Assembly: GCF_000716335.1 (NCBI RefSeq)
Contig: NZ_KL591005.1
Location: 253,797 to 270,366 of the forward strand
Length of the DNA: 16,570 nucleotides
Direction of reading: 5' to 3'
Origin: Streptomyces sp. NRRL S-118
GTDB lineage: Bacteria > Actinomycetota > Actinomycetes > Streptomycetales > Streptomycetaceae
This document shows, in pieces, positions 1-6,963 of the stretch. The notes under the pieces were generated by a model. The model searched no databases and had not been told where the DNA came from. It was given only the letters and a program-made list of their open reading frames with translations. How positions within the stretch are numbered: position 1 is the first letter of the stretch; each line of letters begins with the position of its first letter. A program made the position numbers and the translations under genes.

Positions 1-32
1 GAGTTGAACCACTTCACGGTTCCAGTAGCCAT
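1..32 (-). CDS. Cold-shock protein (CspA family), 5' end only
   Basis: The reverse complement of the first 32 bases begins ATG and reads MATGTVKWFNS, the characteristic N-terminus of small (about 67-residue) bacterial cold-shock proteins. The motif leads into the first RNA-binding strand of the cold-shock OB fold, which binds single-stranded RNA or DNA as an RNA chaperone. An AGGAG Shine-Dalgarno site lies six bases before the ATG (in the reverse complement of 33-45). Everything after residue 11 lies outside the window, so completeness cannot be judged. Actinomycetes carry several csp paralogues and the fragment cannot tell which one this is. Confidence 0.88.
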   Translation of the reverse strand, partial: MATGTVKWFN

Positions 33-199
33 GTTGTTCTCCTGAATGGTGTCGAGGGCCCCATCCGGAGATGCCGGAAACAAATGATGCGCCTGCGGAG
101 CATTCCCGTCAGGCGCACACAAAGTTCATGGGTACCAAAACTGCAACACGGAAACCGTAGCACGGCCCGCGCCACCGTGCGGAGCCGGTCGAGTGAGCC
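33..199 (-). promoter_or_regulatory. Upstream/leader region of the cold-shock gene with a hairpin
   Basis: No gene is supported here. The region contains the Shine-Dalgarno site of the cold-shock gene and an inverted repeat: TGCGCCTG at 88-95 pairs perfectly with CAGGCGCA at 110-117. It is extended inward by CGG (96-98) with CCG (106-108) around one bulged T, giving about 11 bp in all. The region is less GC-rich than its surroundings (around 80-90 and 118-170), as expected of a promoter and leader. csp genes in other bacteria have long structured leaders that control translation with temperature; that this is one is inference. I could not settle on a -35/-10 pair. Confidence 0.45.
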
Positions 200-238
200 G
201 TGCCACGTCGGCGGCCGGAGGCGCCCGGGGCCGGCGCC

Positions 239-257
239 GGGGCCTGGTCCGGGCCCC
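239..257 (-). terminator. GC-rich hairpin directly after the thiolase stop
   Basis: GGGGCC (239-244) pairs with GGCCCC (252-257) around a 7-nt loop, abutting the thiolase stop codon at 258-260. A second small palindrome, GGCGCC at 220-225 and 233-238, follows on the minus strand. There is no U tract, which is common for terminators in high-GC actinomycetes. The location between the end of a minus-strand operon and the next promoter fits termination. Confidence 0.45.
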
Positions 258-1415
<1,158 letters not shown>

Positions 1416-1431
1416 GACGACTCCCTGTCGG

Positions 1432-2046
1432 TCAGTTCCGTACGGCGATACCGTCCAGCACCATCGACAGGTACTGGCGGGCGATCTCCTCGGGGCTGTG
1501 CAGGCCCCCGGGGCGGTACCAGGACGCCGCGACCCACACCGTGTCGCGCACGAACCGGTAGGTGAGCCGGACGTCGAGGTCGGCGCGGAACACCCGCGCC
1601 GCCACGCCGCGTTCCAGCGTGCCGAGCCAGGCCCTCTCGAACTTCCGCTGCGACTCGGTGAGGTACTGGAAGCGCGGCTGGGCGGCCAGGTGCCGGGCCT
1701 CCTTCTGGTAGATCGCGACGGCGGCGCGGTGCCGGTCGATCTCCCGGAACGATTCGGTGACGAGCGCCTCGATGGTCTCCCGGGGCCCGAGCCCGGCGGC
1801 GAGGACGGCGTCGTACCCCGCCCACAGTTCGTCGAGGAAGCCGGAGAGGATCTCGTCGACCATCGATTCCTTGGAATCGAAGTGGTAGTAGAGGCTCCCG
1901 GCGAGCATCCCGGCCTCGTCGGCGATCCGGCGGACCGTCGTGGCGTTGTACCCCTGGGCGGCGAACACCTCGGCCGCCGTGGCGAGGATCTCGTCGCGCC
2001 GCACCGGCGCGGCCGCGGTCACCTGGGTCTTCTTCTTGTTCGGCAC
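1432..2046 (-). CDS. kstR2: TetR-family repressor, KstR2-like
   Basis: This is a 204-residue TetR/AcrR regulator. Residues about 16-62 form the DNA-binding domain, with the helix-turn-helix near 37-56 ending in SLYYHFDSKE. The C-terminal ligand domain carries stretches I recognise from mycobacterial KstR2, including an IYQ-x-EA-x2-LA-x-QPRF segment and a WYRPGG motif. KstR2 represses genes for degrading the last two steroid rings and is released by HIP-CoA. The start is GTG, 15 bases after the SDR stop, with only a weak ribosome site, so translation is probably coupled to the SDR gene. The adjacent thiolase, SDR and divergent acyl-CoA dehydrogenases, plus a KstR2-type palindrome at 2867-2886, agree with this role. 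TetR membership is certain; KstR2 orthology is a well-supported inference, and the ligand is unproven in this organism. Confidence 0.85.
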   Translation of the reverse strand: MPNKKKTQVTAAAPVRRDEILATAAEVFAAQGYNATTVRRIADEAGMLAGSLYYHFDSKESMVDEILSGFLDELWAGYDAVLAAGLGPRETIEALVTESFREIDRHRAAVAIYQKEARHLAAQPRFQYLTESQRKFERAWLGTLERGVAARVFRADLDVRLTYRFVRDTVWVAASWYRPGGLHSPEEIARQYLSMVLDGIAVRN

Positions 2047-2061
2047 GTGCCCATTCTGGGC

Positions 2062-2853
2062 CTACGCGTGCTGGCTGCTGACGGAGACGACCTCGCCGGT
2101 GAGGTACGAGGCGTATCCGCTGGCGAGGAAGACGATGACGTTGGCGACCTCCCAGGGCTCCGCGTACCGCCCGAACGCCTCGCGGGCGGTGAGTTCGTCC
2201 AGCAGTCCGGCGGAGGTGACCTTCACCAGGTGCGGGTGCATGGCGAGGCTGGGGGCGACGGCGTTGACGCGGACGGGGTCGCCGGGGTACGCCGCCGCTT
2301 CGGCCGCCGCGCAGCGGGTGAGGGCCATGACGCCGGCCTTGGCGGCGGCGTAGTGCGCCTGCCCGGCCTGGGCGCGCCAGCCGAGCACGGACGCGTTGTT
2401 GACGATCACTCCGCCGCCGCCCTGGTCGCGCAGCAGCCGCAGCGCCGCGCGGGTGCAGCGGAAGGTGCCGTTCAGTGTCACGTCGACGACGCGGTCCCAC
2501 TGGTCGTCGGTCATGTCGGCGAGCGGGGCCGTGCCCCCGAGTCCGGCGTTGTTGACGACGACGTCGAGCCTGCCGTGGCGGGTCACGGCCGCCGCGAACA
2601 GTGCCCGGACCTGGTCCTCGCGGGTGACGTCGCACGGCAGTGCGGCGACGGCGTCCGGCCCGAACTCCGCGGCGAGCGTCCGCCCGGCCTGCTCCAGGCG
2701 GCGCGGGTGGGCGTCGCTGATGAGCACCCGGGCGCCCTCCTCCAGGAGCCGGCGGGCGGTTGCGCCGCCGATGCCCGCTCCGGCGGCGGCGGTGACGACG
2801 GCGGTGCGTCCGGCCAGCAGACCGTGTCCCGCGACGTACTCGACGCTCCTCAT
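2062..2853 (-). CDS. ipdF: SDR-family oxidoreductase, IpdF-like
   Basis: This is a 263-residue classical short-chain dehydrogenase with a Rossmann fold. The cofactor motif is TAAAGAGIG (21-29), an unusual form of the family's TGxxxGIG that resembles the mycobacterial IpdF protein as I recall it. NNAG is at 101-104, followed by catalytic Ser155, Tyr168 and Lys172 (YAAAK). Asp47 after the second strand favours NAD(H) over NADP(H). IpdF oxidises the 5-hydroxy group of the HIP-derived CoA thioester in steroid C/D-ring degradation. It is the first gene of a three-gene minus-strand operon. No Shine-Dalgarno site precedes the ATG, and a possible -10 hexamer (TAGCGT) sits six bases upstream, suggesting a leaderless mRNA. 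The SDR assignment is firm; the exact substrate is inferred from the neighbours. Confidence 0.85.
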   Translation of the reverse strand: MRSVEYVAGHGLLAGRTAVVTAAAGAGIGGATARRLLEEGARVLISDAHPRRLEQAGRTLAAEFGPDAVAALPCDVTREDQVRALFAAAVTRHGRLDVVVNNAGLGGTAPLADMTDDQWDRVVDVTLNGTFRCTRAALRLLRDQGGGGVIVNNASVLGWRAQAGQAHYAAAKAGVMALTRCAAAEAAAYPGDPVRVNAVAPSLAMHPHLVKVTSAGLLDELTAREAFGRYAEPWEVANVIVFLASGYASYLTGEVVSVSSQHA

Positions 2854-2858
2854 GACCG

Positions 2859-2865
2859 TACGCTA
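2859..2865. promoter_or_regulatory. Overlapping, near-symmetric -10 elements of a divergent promoter
   Basis: TACGCT (2859-2864) fits the actinomycete -10 pattern TANNNT on the plus strand. Its reverse complement, shifted by one base, gives TAGCGT (2860-2865) on the minus strand, also TANNNT. Read leftward, the minus-strand hexamer lies six bases before the SDR start codon, which would give a leaderless transcript. Read rightward, the start point would fall near 2871, inside the operator. No good -35 match was found on either side. This is inference from sequence only. Confidence 0.4.
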
Positions 2866-2866
2866 A

Positions 2867-2886
2867 CCTGCCAAACGCTTGTTAGG
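2867..2886. promoter_or_regulatory. KstR2-like operator palindrome
   Basis: The 20-mer CCTGCCAAACGCTTGTTAGG is an imperfect palindrome centred between 2876 and 2877, with seven of ten symmetric pairs matching. Its core (2870-2883) matches eight of ten defined positions of the published KstR2 consensus AnCAAGnnCTTGnT. It lies in the 45-bp gap between the divergent SDR and acyl-CoA dehydrogenase genes, immediately beside the proposed -10 elements and just upstream of the plus-strand ribosome site. A repressor bound here could shut both operons, including the regulator's own gene. Confidence 0.7.
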
Positions 2887-2898
2887 GAAGGTACCGAC

Positions 2899-4023
2899 AT
2901 GGACCTGACGTACACCGGCGCACAGCAGGAGTTCCGCCACCAGGCCCGGGCATGGCTGGCGGCGCACGTACCCGGGGACCCCCTGCCCTCCCTGGAGACG
3001 GCCGAGGGCTTCGCCGCCCACCGCGCGTGGGAGGCGGAACTGCACGCCGGCGGCTGGTCGGTGGTGTCGTGGCCGCGGCGGTACGGCGGCCGGGACGCCG
3101 GCCTCACCGAGTGGCTGGTCTTCGAGGAGGAGTACTACGCGGCCGGTGCGCCCGCCCGCGTCTCGCAGAACGGCATCGGCCTCCTCGCCCCGACGCTCTT
3201 CGCCCACGGCACCGAGGAGCAGCGGGCGCGGATCCTGCCGCCGATGGCGGGCGGCGGGACGGTCTGGGCGCAGGCGTGGTCCGAGCCGGAGGCCGGTTCC
3301 GACCTCGCCGCGCTCCGCTCGCGCGCGGTGCGCACGGACGGCGGCTGGCTGCTGCACGGCCACAAGACGTGGTCGTCCCGCGCGGCCTTCGCCGACCGGG
3401 CCTTCGGGCTCTTCCGCACGGATCCGGACGCCCGGCGGCACCGGGGCCTGACCTACCTGATGTTCGGCCTGCGCGCCCCGGGTGTGACGGTGCGGCCGAT
3501 CGGGCGGCTGGACGGCAGGCCGGCCTTCGCCGAGCTGTTCCTCGACGGCGTTCTCGTCCCGGACGAGGACGTGATCGGCGCACCGGGCGAGGGCTGGCGG
3601 ATCGCCATGTCGGCGACCGGGGACGAGCGCGGCCTCACGCTCCGTTCACCGGGCCGCTACCTCGCGGCCGCCGACCGCCTGGTACGGCTGTGGCGGGAGC
3701 GCGGCGAGGACCCGGGGCTGCGCGACCGGGTGGCGGACGCGGTGATCGGGGCACGGGCGTACCGGCTGTTCACGGCGGCGGCTGCGGCGGGCGGGACGGC
3801 CGCCGCGGAGTCCAGCCTGAACAAGCTGTTCTGGTCCGAGTACGACATCGCCCTGCACGAGACGGCCCTCGACCTCCTCGGCGCGGAGGGCGAGTTCGCG
3901 GACCACGCGTGGGCGGAGGGGTACACCTTCGCGCTCGCCGGGCCGATCTACGCCGGGACGAACGAGATCCAGCGCGACATCGTCGCCGAGCGGCTGCTCG
4001 GCCTGCCGAAGGGCCGCCGCTGA
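2899..4023 (+). CDS. Acyl-CoA dehydrogenase, FadE30/FadE31-like
   Basis: This is a 374-residue flavin acyl-CoA dehydrogenase with N-terminal helical, middle beta (SEPEAGSD at 128-135 and GHKTWSS at 154-160) and C-terminal helical domains. The family's end motif, IYAGTNEIQRD, is at 350-360. The ATG at 2899 is preceded by AGGGAAGG with seven bases of spacing. The open frame extends far upstream, but only through antisense DNA, so this start is clear. At the place where medium-chain enzymes carry their catalytic Glu (YEGT), this protein has Ala352; the base may come from helix G (Asp242-Glu243), as in long-chain and isovaleryl enzymes. Its neighbours suggest oxidation of a steroid-ring propionyl-CoA or later intermediate. 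It overlaps the next gene by one base, consistent with a two-subunit enzyme. Confidence 0.88.
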   Translation: MDLTYTGAQQEFRHQARAWLAAHVPGDPLPSLETAEGFAAHRAWEAELHAGGWSVVSWPRRYGGRDAGLTEWLVFEEEYYAAGAPARVSQNGIGLLAPTLFAHGTEEQRARILPPMAGGGTVWAQAWSEPEAGSDLAALRSRAVRTDGGWLLHGHKTWSSRAAFADRAFGLFRTDPDARRHRGLTYLMFGLRAPGVTVRPIGRLDGRPAFAELFLDGVLVPDEDVIGAPGEGWRIAMSATGDERGLTLRSPGRYLAAADRLVRLWRERGEDPGLRDRVADAVIGARAYRLFTAAAAAGGTAAAESSLNKLFWSEYDIALHETALDLLGAEGEFADHAWAEGYTFALAGPIYAGTNEIQRDIVAERLLGLPKGRR

Positions 4024-5012
4024 TGCGCTTCCGGCTCACCGACGAGCAGCGGGCGTTCGCCGGGTCCCTGAACGCCCTGCTGTCGGCCTCCGGCACCCCG
4101 GCCGCCGCGCGGTCCTGGGCGGCCGGGGACACCCGCCCCGGCCGGGCGCTGTGGTCGCGGCTGGCGGAGGCGGGGGTGTTCGCGCTGGCGGTCCCGGAGG
4201 CGTATGAGGGCGGGCTCGGCCCGCGGCCGGTCGAGGTCGCCGTCGCCTTCACCGAGCTGGGCCGCCACGCGGTGCCGGGCCCCGTGGTGGAGACGGTCGC
4301 GGCCGCGGCCCTGCTCGCGCGGCTGGCGGAACGCGGCCTGGGCGCCCCGGCGCGGCGGCTGCTGCCGCCCCTGGCCTCGGGTGCGCTGACGGCGACGCTG
4401 CCCTCCGCGCACGGCTGGGCCCTCGACGCCGGCACCGCAGACGTGACGCTCGTCGCGGACGCCGCCGCCGGGGAGTTGCGCCTCGCACCGGGCCACGGAC
4501 CCGTTCGCACCTCCGCCGACCCCGCGCGCCGCCTCGCGCGCCCGTCGCCCGGCGGGGAGCTGCTGGCGGCCGGGCCGCGGGTGGCGGAGGCGGCCCGGTA
4601 CGCGGCGGACTGGGCCGCGCTCGCCACGGCGGCGCAGTCGCTCGGCGTCGGGTACGCGCTGCTGGACCGGACCGTCGCGTACGTCGGGCTGCGCACCCAG
4701 TTCGGCGCGGCCGTCGGCTCCTTCCAGGCGGTCAAGCACCGGCTGGCGGACACCCTGCTGGGCCTGGCGTTCGCACGGCCGCTGCTGCACGGGGCGGCGC
4801 TGTCCCTGCGGACCGCCGACATCGCGGCGGCCAAGGCGGCGGCGGGCGACGCGGCGTACGCGGCCGCCCGCACCGCACTCCAGCTGCACGGCGCCGTCGG
4901 GTACACCGAGGAGCTGGACCTCGCGCTGTGGCTGCGCAAGGCGCGCCCGCTGCGCGCCGCCTGGGGGGATCCCGCATGGTGTCGTGCGCAGGTCCTGGCC
5001 GACGCGGGGTGA
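4023..5012 (+). CDS. Short acyl-CoA dehydrogenase-family protein, probable partner subunit
   Basis: This protein has 329 residues, shorter than the usual 380-400 of the family. The N-terminal helical domain is recognisable (DEQRAFAGSL through PEAYEGG). The C-terminal domain has RTQFGAAVGSFQAVKH (224-239) and LHGAVGYTEELDLALWLRKA (288-307). The middle domain (about 110-190) is compressed and lacks the EPxAGSD flavin-contact motif. Steroid-degrading actinobacteria use adjacent genes for heteromeric (alpha2-beta2) acyl-CoA dehydrogenases in which one chain is short and incomplete. The TGATG stop/start overlap with the upstream gene fits stoichiometric synthesis of two such subunits. Similarity to FadE32/FadE33 by length and context is inference; an independent short enzyme remains possible. 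Translation is probably coupled to the upstream gene. Confidence 0.82.
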   Translation: MRFRLTDEQRAFAGSLNALLSASGTPAAARSWAAGDTRPGRALWSRLAEAGVFALAVPEAYEGGLGPRPVEVAVAFTELGRHAVPGPVVETVAAAALLARLAERGLGAPARRLLPPLASGALTATLPSAHGWALDAGTADVTLVADAAAGELRLAPGHGPVRTSADPARRLARPSPGGELLAAGPRVAEAARYAADWAALATAAQSLGVGYALLDRTVAYVGLRTQFGAAVGSFQAVKHRLADTLLGLAFARPLLHGAALSLRTADIAAAKAAAGDAAYAAARTALQLHGAVGYTEELDLALWLRKARPLRAAWGDPAWCRAQVLADAG

Positions 5013-5020
5013 GGGAGCCG

Positions 5021-5068
5021 TAGGCTGCCCGCGGACGGGCACATGGCCCCGGCCGGGCCCCGGGAGGA
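5021..5068 (+). promoter_or_regulatory. Possible -10 and ribosome site of the cupin gene
   Basis: TAGGCT (5021-5026) fits TANNNT, and GGGAGGAG (5062-5069) lies six or seven bases before the GTG at 5075. The ribosome site is strong and decides the start of the damaged cupin gene: the alternative in-frame ATG at 5043 has no such site. The -10 assignment is weak, without a clear -35. Confidence 0.35.
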
Positions 5069-5074
5069 GCGACC

Positions 5075-5534
5075 GTGCGCGACTGGCAGAACGAACCGGG
5101 AATGCAACCGCATCCGGAGGGGCTTCTTCCGGCGCCTCTACACGAGCCCCGGGCACGTCGAGCTGCCCCGGGGCGAACGTCCGCTCGCCACGTCGATCCA
5201 CTACCTGCTCACCCGGGAGCAGCCGCGCGGGAGACTGCACCGCAACCGCAGCGACATCCTGCACTTCCTCGTCGACGGCGGGCCGGTGCGGTACGTGACG
5301 GCCGGCGAGCGGGGGACGGTCGAGTACGTCACCCTGCGGTCCGGCGCGGAGCACTTCCTCGTCGTGCCGGGAGGGCTGTGGAAGGCGTCCCACCTCGTCG
5401 AGGACGCGCCGTACGCCCTGGTGGCGGAGGTGGTCACGCCCGGGTTCGACTACGCCGACCACGAGTTCGCCACCGCCGGGGACGTCGCGCACCTCGGTCA
5501 GGCCGCCGCCGAGCTGGCACCGTTCCTGCCCTGA
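5075..5534 (+). pseudogene. Cupin (DUF985/Cupin_5) gene with a frameshift
   Basis: Starting at GTG 5075, behind an excellent ribosome site, the frame reads to GMQPHPEG. The family's next residues then continue in another frame as GFFRRLYTSPG, running to the stop at 5534. Members of the DUF985 cupin family start with a PHPEGG(F/Y)(F/Y)RE-x-YRS block, so both halves belong to one gene of about 153 residues. The break is at a run of four G (5119-5122); six G would restore the consensus GG pair. The rest of the cupin barrel is intact, with SIHYLL, HRNRSDILHF and a FLVVPGG strand. The family fold is a small beta barrel often grouped with sugar-modifying epimerases, but its function is poorly known. 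The cause is either a true two-base deletion or an assembly error in a G homopolymer. If the shift is real, an ATG at 5043 still opens the second frame, but it would begin with unrelated residues. Confidence 0.75.
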
Positions 5535-5637
5535 CGCCTCCGCAGCGCCTGGTGCACGGCCCACACCACGGACACCAGCGGGACGGCGACCACCGCCCCC
5601 AGCACACCCGCCGCGACGGGACCGTCCGGGCCCTCGG
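5498..5637 (-). pseudogene. Remnant resembling the C-terminal end of an AI-2E-family transporter
   Basis: On the minus strand a frame ending in TGA at 5498-5500 encodes a hydrophobic helix containing GAVVAVPLVSVVWAV, followed by a basic tail (HQALRRRQGR) and a short Ala/Ser end. The AVPL-type helix with a basic tail is the typical last membrane segment of AI-2E/PerM-family transporters. Only about 45 codons are present: upstream the frame runs into the antisense of a ricin-lectin coding stretch, with no further membrane segments. The last 12 or so codons overlap the 3' end of the cupin gene tail to tail. I read this as the stump of a once convergent gene whose front was replaced. The family match is from memory of the motif and is moderate. 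Confidence 0.45.
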
Positions 5638-5872
5638 CAAGTGCCTCGACGCCGCCTCCGCCGGCACGGCCGACGGCACCCGCGTCCAGCTGTGGGACTG
5701 CAACGGCACCGGTGCGCAGCGCTGGTCGTACAACGCCGCGACGAACGACCTGGTGAACCTGCCGGCGAACAGGTGCCTGGACGTCCTCGGCAACACTCCC
5801 GCGGACGGGACACCGACGCAGCTGTGGACGTGCACGGGCGGCGCCGACCGGAAGTGGTCCCTGGTGACCTGA
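5615..5872 (+). pseudogene. Orphan ricin-B (beta-trefoil) lectin fragment
   Basis: The frame ending at 5872 encodes about 85 residues of ricin-type carbohydrate-binding repeats. A first repeat starts DGTVRALGKCLDAAS, has VQLWDCNG and ends QRW. A second repeat has NRCLDV, TQLWTCTG and ends RKW before the stop. This is about two of the three repeats of a normal trefoil. In Streptomyces these domains are appended to secreted glycoside hydrolases and proteases. Here there is no signal peptide, no catalytic domain, no start codon with a ribosome site, and the frame upstream belongs to the shifted cupin gene. I call it a 3' gene fragment. A readthrough protein from the 5075 GTG would fuse it to out-of-frame cupin sequence, which is unlikely to be functional. 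Confidence 0.72.
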
Positions 5873-5876
5873 GCCG

Positions 5877-5902
5877 CCCGGGGCCCTGCCCCGGGGCCCG
5901 GG
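5877..5902. terminator. Hairpin between convergent reading frames
   Basis: CCCGGGGCCC (5877-5886) pairs with GGGCCCGGG (5894-5902) around a 7-nt loop, with one bulged G. It sits between the end of the plus-strand lectin fragment (5872) and the end of the minus-strand PNPOx-like gene (5922), where a bidirectional terminator would be expected. Confidence 0.5.
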
Positions 5903-5921
5903 GACGATCCGGGAGACAGCC

Positions 5922-6398
5922 CTAGTCGTTGCCCCGACGTACCGTGCGCACCGGTCCGCCCGGGTGCCAGGTCTCCACGACGAGCCGGTCGCCCTCGACC
6001 GAGGTGCGCACGACCTCGGAGAGCTCCGCGCGGAAGAGGTGGAACGGCTGGGGCGCCTCCGCCTCGTCCGCGAACCGGGCCATGACCGCCGGGTCCGTCA
6101 CCTCGACGGCCCGGCCCCCGATCCGCACGTCACCGCCGCCCATGCCGGTTCCGCCGCCCGGATTGGCGTACAGGGCGAAGCGCGGGTCGCGCCGCAGGTC
6201 GTACGCCTTGCGCGACCTCGGCATCATGCCGAGCCACAGCTCGTCGGAGCGGAAGGTGACTTCGAGACCGCTCAGCCGCGGGGAGCCGTCCTTGCGCAGG
6301 GTGCCGAGGACGTGGTGCGTGTACGCGGCGAAGCGCTGTTCGACGATCTGCGCGAACTGCGGCTCCGCCGCCCGGAAGTCTGCCCAACGGAATGCCAT
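5922..6398 (-). CDS. Pyridoxamine 5'-phosphate oxidase-like (split-barrel flavin/F420-binding) protein
   Basis: This is a 158-residue protein with the order of elements of the PNPOx-like split barrel: an N-terminal helix, then HHVLGTLRKDGSPRLSGLEV (two strands with the DGxP turn), then LWLGMMPRSRKAYDLRRDPR, then ALYANP. The SRKAxDLRRDPR segment is the usual phosphate-contacting stretch of this superfamily. Many actinobacterial members bind FMN, heme or F420 rather than making PLP; this one is too short and too divergent to be the biosynthetic enzyme PdxH. The glycine-rich GGGTGMGGGDVRIGG loop (about 81-95) is notable. The ATG has no strong Shine-Dalgarno site. It lies 17 bases downstream (minus strand) of a hairpin ending the next gene. 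The substrate is unknown. Confidence 0.82.
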   Translation of the reverse strand: MAFRWADFRAAEPQFAQIVEQRFAAYTHHVLGTLRKDGSPRLSGLEVTFRSDELWLGMMPRSRKAYDLRRDPRFALYANPGGGTGMGGGDVRIGGRAVEVTDPAVMARFADEAEAPQPFHLFRAELSEVVRTSVEGDRLVVETWHPGGPVRTVRRGND

Positions 6399-6415
6399 GG
6401 CACCAGGGAACCCGG

Positions 6416-6442
6416 GATACCGGACACCTTGTGTCGGGTATC
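6416..6442 (-). terminator. Strong stem-loop between the secreted-protein gene and the PNPOx-like gene
   Basis: GATACCGGACAC (6416-6427) pairs with GTGTCGGGTATC (6431-6442) around a 3-nt loop, giving a 12-bp stem with one mismatch. It overlaps the stop codon (6441-6443) of the secreted-protein gene and lies upstream of the next minus-strand gene. It could end transcription of the first gene, or act as an operator for the second. No U tract is present. Confidence 0.5.
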
Positions 6443-6872
6443 AGACGGGAAGCGCATCGAGCCGGTACGGATTGGCCCCCGTGTAGCGCGTCTCGCAGGT
6501 GCCGCCCTCCCGGCAGATCGTCAGCGCCAGCCGGCGGATCCCGCTCTCGTCCGACGCGGCGATGTCGTGGAACTCGGCGCTCGTGCCGCAGCCGCCGGTG
6601 TGGTGCCGGTCGCCCAGCGGGACGGTCCGCCCGGCGCCCGTGGTGACGGCGACGGAGACGTACACGGGGCGGTCGTCGCAGGTGGTGTCGGTGACGGTGA
6701 CGGTACCGCCCTCGACGGTGTGCCGTTCGGTCCAGGTGAACCGGAGCTGGACGCGGTCGCCCCAGCTCGCCGACACGTCGGCGAGCACGGTCGCTTCCGC
6801 CCGGGCGGTCCCGCCGCCCGCCCCCAGCGCGAGTGCGGTCGCCGCGGCGACCACGAGTCCTGTACGGCGCAT
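6441..6872 (-). CDS. Small secreted protein with four cysteines, function unknown
   Basis: I do not recognise the family. From the ATG at 6872 the product is 143 residues. It begins with a classic Sec signal peptide (MRRTG, then an Ala/Val/Leu-rich core) with a predicted cut after Ala25 in the TARA-EA context. The mature part is about 118 residues, rich in Thr and Val, and looks all-beta. It has four cysteines (65, 95, 120, 126), which could form two disulfides outside the cell. A GGGAG ribosome site lies eight bases before this ATG, whereas starts further upstream (GTG/ATG to 6956) lack one and would bury the signal peptide. A hairpin overlaps its stop, and an 11-bp inverted repeat flanks the gene. 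A small extracellular inhibitor, binder or structural protein are all possible. Confidence 0.78.
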   Translation of the reverse strand: MRRTGLVVAAATALALGAGGGTARAEATVLADVSASWGDRVQLRFTWTERHTVEGGTVTVTDTTCDDRPVYVSVAVTTGAGRTVPLGDRHHTGGCGTSAEFHDIAASDESGIRRLALTICREGGTCETRYTGANPYRLDALPV

Positions 6873-6894
6873 GTGTGCGTCTCCCATCCGGTAG

Positions 6895-6905
6895 CCGGTA
6901 TCCCG
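6895..6905. repeat. Right copy of an 11-bp inverted repeat flanking the secreted-protein gene
   Basis: CCGGTATCCCG (6895-6905) is the exact reverse complement of CGGGATACCGG at 6413-6423, on the other side of the gene. The right copy lies 23 bases before the secreted-protein ATG and the left copy 15 bases before the PNPOx-like ATG. Each is therefore near a start codon, which is compatible with a shared operator. It could also be a chance or mobile-element trace. Confidence 0.45.
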
Positions 6906-6963
6906 AGGAGCAGCACTACCCCGCGGCCCCAGGGAGTCCCGCGGCGAGGGCGACAATCACACG

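Noticed and set aside
3948..5813. A 621-codon minus-strand frame across the acyl-CoA dehydrogenase, cupin and lectin region
   Set aside because: Arg/Gly/Pro-rich low-complexity translation, antisense to clear coding sequence; no start signal.
6436..6441. GGGTAT on the plus strand, resembling a Streptomyces SigB-type -10
   Set aside because: It would drive transcription antisense into the 3' end of the secreted-protein gene, has no convincing -35, and is explained by the right arm of the stem-loop.
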